Made by a program: the position numbers and the translations under genes. Of a stretch of 43,363 nt of DNA, positions 39,256 through 43,363 are shown piece by piece. A model generated the notes under the pieces. That model was not told where the DNA came from. It was given only the letters and a program-made list of their open reading frames with translations, and did not search any database. The stretch's first letter is position 1, and every line of letters starts with the position of its first letter. This stretch comes from Deltaproteobacteria bacterium (GTDB lineage Bacteria; UBA10199; JACPAL01; JACOUP01), in contig JACOUP010000003.1 of NCBI GenBank assembly GCA_016177765.1, positions 159,384-202,746 on the forward strand. The letters are read 5' to 3'.

Positions 39256-40583
39256 GACCAGTTTATGTGGTCAGTGGCGGCGTCAGTAAATTCAAAAAGG
39301 CCCGTCCCGACAAAACCTTTCAGGCGATCGTCAAAGAGGCGGTTGTCTACGCCCTGCAGGATATTGGGCTCGACTACAGAAAATTTCTGGAAATCGTCGA
39401 CGGGTCGGTTGCCTCTTACTTCTCCGACCACTTTACCCGTCAGCTGATGGCGGGGATCATGGTCCAGGATTACCTCGGGTTGACCCCCAAGCCGTCTCAC
39501 CGTGTCGAAGGGGGCGGGGCGACCGGTGGTCTTTGTTTTCAGGAGGCCTGGAAGTCGGTCGCCTCCGGTACCATGGATCTTTGTCTCGCCTACGGTTTTG
39601 AAACGATGAGCCATGTCAATACCTGGAAGGGGAATGAGTTTATTGCGCTGGCCTCGGATGTCAGCTTTGATTATCCGGTCGGCGGTTTTTATTCCGGCTA
39701 TTACGCGATGATGGTGGTGCGGCATATGAAGGAATACGGAACCACCGTCGAACAGATGGCGCATGTCTCGGTCAAAAATCACAGGAATGCCCTTTACAAT
39801 TCCTATGCGCAGAAGCGGCAGAAATTGACGATCGGTGATGTGCGCGGGGCGCCTGTGGTTGCCTGGCCACTCACCCGTCTGGATATCTGTGTGATGAGTG
39901 ACGGGGCCGCCTGTACGCTGGTCGCCTCCGAGGAGGGGATCCGTAAAATTGAAAAGGCGACCGGAAAACCGGTCAATGCGGTCAAGATCACCGGGATCGG
40001 CCGCGGGACCGATGCGATGCGGATGTCGGATCGTCCCCACAAGGATGTCATTTTACTCCCCCACGAAAAACCGGAGGATTACGTCGGCAAAAAATTTGTC
40101 GGCGGAAAATTGAAATACCCCGGCATCCATTCCTTCCGGGCCGGTCGGGTGGCCTCACTCAATGCCTACAAACAGGCCGGGATCACCGATCCGTTGAGCC
40201 AGATCGATTTTGTCGAACTCCATGACGCCTATACCTCTTCCGAAATCCAGACCTACGAGGATATGGGGCTCTGCCGCTACGGCGAGGGGGGTGAGTTTGC
40301 CGCCTCCGGCAAGACGTTTATGCCGGGGATCGATTACGGCCTGAAGCTAAAGGAGAAACCGGTCTGTCCGGTGAATCCGTCCGGGGGATTGATCGCCTGT
40401 GGTCATCCGGTGGGGGCTACGGGACTGATGCAGGCGGTCTTTGCCACATGGCAACTGCAAGGGACGATTGGAAAACATTTTGGGGACAAGACCCTTCAGG
40501 TGAAGAACCCCAAACGCGGAGTCATCCACTCTCACGCCGGGACCGGAACGTACGTGAGCGTTTCTATTTTGGAGAAAAATTAG
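39252..40583 (+). CDS. Thiolase-fold protein lacking catalytic cysteines (possible aldolase)
   Basis: 443-residue thiolase-superfamily (SCP2/lipid-transfer type) protein. The region that normally reads VExxCASG is VEGGGATGG here (residues 85-93), with Gly89 at the nucleophilic Cys position. The C-terminal Cys motif is replaced by [14 protein letters not shown]. The CoA-site motif [14 protein letters not shown] and the [11 protein letters not shown] histidine are kept. Loss of both cysteines argues against normal thiolytic cleavage. It is followed by a DUF35 gene, the arrangement of Ltp2-type thiolase-fold aldolases of steroid side-chain breakdown, which also lack the Cys. A retro-aldol or other acyl-CoA cleavage is plausible but unproven. 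It overlaps the upstream gene by four bases. Confidence 0.88.
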   Translation: MRPVYVVSGGVSKFKKARPDKTFQAIVKEAVVYALQDIGLDYRKFLEIVDGSVASYFSDHFTRQLMAGIMVQDYLGLTPKPSHRVEGGGATGGLCFQEAWKSVASGTMDLCLAYGFETMSHVNTWKGNEFIALASDVSFDYPVGGFYSGYYAMMVVRHMKEYGTTVEQMAHVSVKNHRNALYNSYAQKRQKLTIGDVRGAPVVAWPLTRLDICVMSDGAACTLVASEEGIRKIEKATGKPVNAVKITGIGRGTDAMRMSDRPHKDVILLPHEKPEDYVGKKFVGGKLKYPGIHSFRAGRVASLNAYKQAGITDPLSQIDFVELHDAYTSSEIQTYEDMGLCRYGEGGEFAASGKTFMPGIDYGLKLKEKPVCPVNPSGGLIACGHPVGATGLMQAVFATWQLQGTIGKHFGDKTLQVKNPKRGVIHSHAGTGTYVSVSILEKN

Positions 40584-40591
40584 GAGAGCTT

Positions 40592-41125
40592 ATGGCGGAT
40601 AAAACTATACCAACACAGATTGAAGAAACCGATGATGGGCAGATTTTATTCAATGTCCCACTGCCTAAAAATCCGGAACAGTTCAAGGATCTCTCGCCGA
40701 TTATTCTCAAACAGCCGTACCATATCGATTACATCCACAGCTACGGTCAGGACTCCCCCTGGTTTGCCGGTTTGGCCAACAAGAGACTCTTGGGGACAAA
40801 ATGCCAGAAGTGCGGTTACCAGTTTGCCACCCCGAAACTCTCCTGCATGGAGTGTGGGTCGGATTGCGACTGGGTGGAGATGCCTCTAGAAGGAAACCTC
40901 CATACCTTTACCGTCTGCGAGTTTGGCTCCGAGGAGTTTTTAAAGGAGACGCCGTACATCCTTTGTCTCGTAGAGTTCGAAGGATTCAACACCCTCCTCC
41001 TCAGCCGTCTGATCGGGGTCAACCCCCGTGAGGCATCGCTGGATTGGGTGGGGATGAAGGTGAAGGCAAAATTCCGGCGCAATTCCAAGTTCAAACCGAC
41101 TGATGTCTATTTTGTCCCTGCTTAA
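40592..41125 (+). CDS. DUF35 Zn-ribbon/OB-fold protein, partner of the thiolase-fold protein
   Basis: 177-residue acyl-CoA-associated protein. The zinc ribbon is GTKCQKCGYQFATPKLSCMECGS (two CxxC pairs, about 68-90), followed by an OB-fold domain (LHTFTVCEFGSEEF through VKAKFR). DUF35 proteins form complexes with thiolase-fold enzymes, shielding or positioning the acyl-CoA. AGGAGAG precedes the ATG at 40592; the longer in-frame reading from 40448 overlaps the thiolase gene without a family match and is rejected. The gap to the thiolase-fold gene is 8 bases, and to the hydratase gene 5. Confidence 0.92.
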   Translation: MADKTIPTQIEETDDGQILFNVPLPKNPEQFKDLSPIILKQPYHIDYIHSYGQDSPWFAGLANKRLLGTKCQKCGYQFATPKLSCMECGSDCDWVEMPLEGNLHTFTVCEFGSEEFLKETPYILCLVEFEGFNTLLLSRLIGVNPREASLDWVGMKVKAKFRRNSKFKPTDVYFVPA

Positions 41126-41130
41126 AAAAG

Positions 41131-41892
41131 ATGTCCTTCGTCATCCAAAAAGAGGAGGGGCCTCTCACCCGCATTATCCTCAATCGCCCCGAGGTCAAGA
41201 ACAGCCTCAACGAGGAACTGATTTCTGAATTAACAACAGCCCTCCTGAAGGTTTTTAGGGATAAAGACTGCCGCCTGGTTATTCTTTCCGGTCAGGATGG
41301 TTTTTTCTGTGCCGGCGCCGATCTTCAATGGATGAAAGAGATCGTATCGACCTCTAAAAAAACACTCGCAAAAAGGGCGGCAGGATTTCAAAGGCTTCTT
41401 TCATTGCTCAACGATTCCCCTCGGCCGACGATAGCGCAAATCTCGGGCGGCGCCGCGGGAGGGGGGCTTGGATTGATTGCCTGTTGCGATATCGCGATCG
41501 CCTCCGAGGAGTCCTCCTTTGTCTTCAGGGAGGTGAAGGTGGGGCTGATCCCGGCGCTTATTTCTCCGTATCTGATCGCCAAGACCGGTTCGTCATGGGC
41601 ACGACGCTACTTTTTGACCGGCGAGCGATTCAGCGCCCAGGAAGCAAAGCGGGTCGGACTTTTGCATGAGGTTGTTCCGGGAGAACAGCTTGAATCGAAA
41701 ACAATGACCGTGGCGCGGGAACTCTTTACCTCGGGGCCGGAGGCGGTTCAAAGGTGCAAAAAATTAGTTAAAAGTCGAAGCGGGTCAAGGCGGGCCCTTC
41801 GGGAACTCCTTTCCGTTTCTTCCTCGAAAGAGGCCCGAGAGGGGATTCAAGCCTTCTTGGCCGGGAGAAAACCGTCCTGGTCTATCGGGTAG
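41131..41892 (+). CDS. Enoyl-CoA hydratase / isomerase family protein
   Basis: Crotonase-fold protein of 253 residues, adding water to enoyl-CoA. It has the oxyanion-hole motif FFCAGADLQWMKE (about 58-70), ISGGAAGGGLGLIACCDIAIA (about 104-124) and FREVKVGLIPALISPY, with a Glu in the first catalytic position; the second catalytic Glu position is not clearly kept. GADLxWM and VKVGLIPA recall methylglutaconyl-CoA hydratases (leucine breakdown), but the operon points to C4 acyl-CoA chemistry. The 3' end overlaps the convergent membrane gene by 11 bases. It is the last gene of the acyl-CoA operon. Confidence 0.92.
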   Translation: MSFVIQKEEGPLTRIILNRPEVKNSLNEELISELTTALLKVFRDKDCRLVILSGQDGFFCAGADLQWMKEIVSTSKKTLAKRAAGFQRLLSLLNDSPRPTIAQISGGAAGGGLGLIACCDIAIASEESSFVFREVKVGLIPALISPYLIAKTGSSWARRYFLTGERFSAQEAKRVGLLHEVVPGEQLESKTMTVARELFTSGPEAVQRCKKLVKSRSGSRRALRELLSVSSSKEAREGIQAFLAGRKPSWSIG

Positions 41893-42187
41893 GGGCCGGT
41901 TTCAAGACTGTTCTTTTTTCCATTCTTTTCAGGATTTCACGGTTGCGTTTGAGCGAGGTGGAGAGTTCCTGCAAGAGGGTATCGGTCTCCTTAATCATCT
42001 CCTGCAACCCATTTTCCTCTTTCCTCAATTTTTCTAATTTGAAGGGAATGGTATGGGGGGAAAGATACTGCATGTAAAAGTAGAAGAGGGGAAAGGCGAC
42101 TAGCAATCCGACAATAAAGGCCTGCAGTTCGGAAACTCGGAATGGAAGATTTTTTTTAAGACGATCCGCGAGTACAGAAAATGTCAT
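41882..42187 (-). CDS. Small single-pass membrane coiled-coil protein
   Basis: 101-residue protein that I do not recognise. A basic cytoplasmic N-terminus (about 1-18) is followed by a transmembrane helix LQAFIVGLLVAFPLFYFYM (about 21-39) and then a long helical coiled coil to the C-terminus (KLEKLRKEENGLQEMIKETDTLLQELS and on). It is the third of three similar architectures in a row on this strand. AAGGA lies close to the ATG. It converges with the enoyl-CoA hydratase gene with an 11-base overlap. Confidence 0.7.
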   Translation of the reverse strand: MTFSVLADRLKKNLPFRVSELQAFIVGLLVAFPLFYFYMQYLSPHTIPFKLEKLRKEENGLQEMIKETDTLLQELSTSLKRNREILKRMEKRTVLKPAPTR

Positions 42188-42244
42188 GTTCCTTAAACGC
42201 CCCCTTGTTTGGCCTCTTTGTCGAAAAGGTCGGGGTAAAAGTTG

Positions 42245-42613
42245 CTAATTTTTAATTATTTCGTCGTAGTAGACGATGGCGGCGCCGGTCCTGGGATCAA
42301 CCGGGTATCTGGCGGGGGATCTCCCGGAGAGGCTTCTTAATCGCTGAGTCTGCTCCTCGGAGAGCTCAATCGTACGGTGCATCTCATTCAAAAGGGCGGC
42401 GGCCTGGCTGCTAAATTGCTCCAGGTTTTTCTCCTTTTCCTGCAGGAGGGAATATTGTTGCCAGAGGCGGGGGAGGGTGAGAACCCCGGTAAAGAAGGTG
42501 ACGAGTGCCAGTGTCCCTCCCAAGAAAGAGAGGAAAAAACGGCCCCACTGCCTGAGGAGAGTCCTCCCCGTCAGCTGGGTGATTTCATGAATGGCTGGCA
42601 TCTCTCTTTCCAT
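42245..42613 (-). CDS. Small single-pass membrane coiled-coil protein
   Basis: 122-residue protein that I do not recognise: N-terminal amphipathic part, a transmembrane helix (FFLSFLGGTLALVTFFTGVL, about 26-45), then coiled coil (LLQEKEKNLEQFSSQAAALL), ending in YPVDPRTGAAIVYYDEIIKN, which looks like a small conserved tail. The ATG overlaps the stop of the upstream gene (TGATG), implying translational coupling; a GTG one codon earlier is also possible. A 57-base gap separates it from the next gene, in which I see nothing notable. Confidence 0.7.
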   Translation of the reverse strand: MEREMPAIHEITQLTGRTLLRQWGRFFLSFLGGTLALVTFFTGVLTLPRLWQQYSLLQEKEKNLEQFSSQAAALLNEMHRTIELSEEQTQRLRSLSGRSPARYPVDPRTGAAIVYYDEIIKN

Positions 42614-43083
42614 CACGGGGTATTTTCGTAAGGGTAGGTGACTCTCTCTGAGGCAAACCTTCTCTGGAGGTGCCGTGCCTTTTGCATCAATCTCTGGGCC
42701 TCCCTGTTGCCACGGAGGAGGCTCTTTGTCATCCCCTGCACCTTCTGTGAGTCGGTCACGGCAACCTTCGGAGCCTGTCGCTGAACCACCCCTGAGCGAA
42801 TCGCTCTTGGGGGAACCACCCCTTCCCCTAACAAAGAGGGAGGGACAATTTCGATCTCCTGCAAGGCAGTCTGGGTTTCCAGAATCGTTGCCTCAGTCTT
42901 GTCCAGAAGATCTTTTAGATAGGCTTTTTGTCTTTTAATTTCAGACTCATAGGATATTATCTTTGAAGCAAAACTTTGCTTTAAATAATAGGCATTAACC
43001 AGAAGGATAATCCCGAGGGTGAGACTTCCCAGAAAGAGGATGGAGCGGATTCTGTCGAGGAGCGTTCTTGGCCCGTCCGGCAT
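42613..43083 (-). CDS. Small single-pass membrane coiled-coil protein
   Basis: 156-residue protein that I do not recognise: short N-terminus, transmembrane helix (ILFLGSLTLGIILLVNAYYL, about 15-34), then coiled coil (IISYESEIKRQKAYLKDLLDKTEATILETQ) and a basic C-terminal region. Residues about 84-100 (LGEGVVPPRAIRSGVVQRQ) are encoded by palindromic repeat units. It is the first of the three-gene minus-strand set. A TTGACA on the minus strand (plus 43116-43121) could be its -35 box; the -10 is poor. Confidence 0.72.
   Translation of the reverse strand: MPDGPRTLLDRIRSILFLGSLTLGIILLVNAYYLKQSFASKIISYESEIKRQKAYLKDLLDKTEATILETQTALQEIEIVPPSLLGEGVVPPRAIRSGVVQRQAPKVAVTDSQKVQGMTKSLLRGNREAQRLMQKARHLQRRFASERVTYPYENTP
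42779..42821. repeat. Palindromic 15-bp repeat, two to three units, in a coiled-coil gene
   Basis: GAGCGAATCGCTC (42794-42806) is the perfect palindrome also seen in yraN; GGGGGAACCACCC (42809-42821) and CGCTGAACCACCC (42779-42791) are diverged units on the same 15-bp ladder. They are read on the minus strand as VVPPRAIRSGVVQR. Confidence 0.8.
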
Positions 43084-43229
43084 GGTGTTCGGTGATTAAT
43101 AGAGGGGAGCGATCCTGTCAACAAGAAACTAAAAATCGGCTAGACCACCACGAAGAAGAGATCACCCACCTCAAGCAGGCCCACGCTTAGATCTGTTTTT
43201 CCTCGCATTTTTCTAGAAATCTGGGTTAG

Positions 43230-43310
43230 AAATCCCCCCAACCCCCCTTTTTCAAAGGGGGAGGCACAGAATTTTCCCCCTTTAGCAAAGGGGGACACAA
43301 GGGGGATTTT
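43230..43310. repeat. Long imperfect inverted repeat, C/G-run type
   Basis: About 37-base arms: AAATCCCCCCAACCCCC with CTTTTTCAAAGGGGG on one side, and the near reverse complement (CCCCCTTTAGCAAAGGGGG, then ACACAAGGGGGATTT) on the other. This kind of C/G-run inverted repeat is common between genes in many unrelated bacteria. The 43084-43363 stretch holds no gene that I can support. Confidence 0.65.
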
Positions 43311-43320
43311 TGAAAAGGGT

Positions 43321-43347
43321 CTTCGTCGCTACACTCCTCGCAATGAC
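43321..43347. repeat. Fragment of the dispersed GTCATTGCGAGGAG repeat
   Basis: On the minus strand the sequence reads GTCATTGCGAGGAG then TGTAGCGACGAAG, a well-known type of intergenic repeat seen in many bacterial genomes. It directly follows the C/G-run inverted repeat, forming a mosaic of repeat remnants at the window end. Confidence 0.6.
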
Positions 43348-43363
43348 CCTCACCCCCTGCGGG

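Noticed and set aside
43092-43194. Short plus-strand frame ending in RLDHHEEEITHLKQAHA
   Set aside because: About 33 codons with a weak GTG start and no ribosome binding site. It could be the tail of a degraded gene, but there is too little to support it.

Overview
The window is 43.4 kb of dense bacterial chromosome, somewhat above 50% GC by eye, carrying about 43 protein genes and no RNA gene that I can recognise. Gene content and order (yicC-gmk-rel; dprA-topA-xerC-hslV-hslU; argB-argD-argF-argG; class V aminotransferase-serA-purA; an IHF/HU gene; a sigma-54 promoter) fit a deltaproteobacterium in the broad sense, probably an uncultured lineage. No marker gene here fixes the phylum, so this placement is inference.

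Layout. 1-3565: yicC, gmk and a bifunctional rel gene in one tight operon, with no rpoZ between gmk and rel. 3569-6642: rpmB on the minus strand facing away from yraN, an acyl-CoA synthetase, and two small membrane proteins (DUF4870 and DUF2752). 6700-10419: one 1239-residue protein of unknown function that looks like two methyltransferase-type Rossmann domains around a winged-helix-like middle. 10400-14955: dnaK and dnaJ face away from each other, followed by a lysophospholipase-like hydrolase and a secreted protein. 14948-27822: nadB on the minus strand, then pgsA, ihf/HU, dprA, topA, xerC, hslV, hslU, argB, argD, argF and argG on the plus strand, mostly overlapping by a few bases. 27866-29104: two convergent orphan genes. 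29237-34176: serine pathway (aminotransferase, serA), purA and ygfZ. 34225-36073: a sigma-54 promoter, a 91-residue orphan, a cysteine-rich secreted protein and a retropepsin-like protease. 36090-41892: an acyl-CoA operon (acyl-CoA dehydrogenase, two-part B12-dependent acyl-CoA mutase, thiolase-like protein plus DUF35 partner, enoyl-CoA hydratase). 41882-43083: three small single-pass coiled-coil membrane proteins on the minus strand. 43084-43363: no gene, but remnants of dispersed repeats.

Most unusual is a family of short palindromes with the core GGGTGATTCACCC and variants such as GAGCGAATCGCTC, often in tandem with a 15-bp period (five codons). Eight loci lie inside coding sequence (yraN, the orphan twice, dnaK, pgsA twice, the mutase gene and a coiled-coil gene). 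They fall mainly at termini or loops and always in a frame without stops. A second 19-bp repeat is shared exactly by the nadB and dprA linker regions. The genome thus seems to tolerate small palindromic insertions within proteins.

Other points of note: several genes without a Shine-Dalgarno sequence have a good -35/-10 pair ending 6-7 nt before the start codon, suggesting leaderless mRNAs. The B12-dependent mutase has the Phe/Gln pair of isobutyryl-CoA mutase rather than the Tyr/Arg pair of methylmalonyl-CoA mutase. The adjacent thiolase-like protein lacks both catalytic cysteines and is paired with a DUF35 protein, as in thiolase-fold aldolases.
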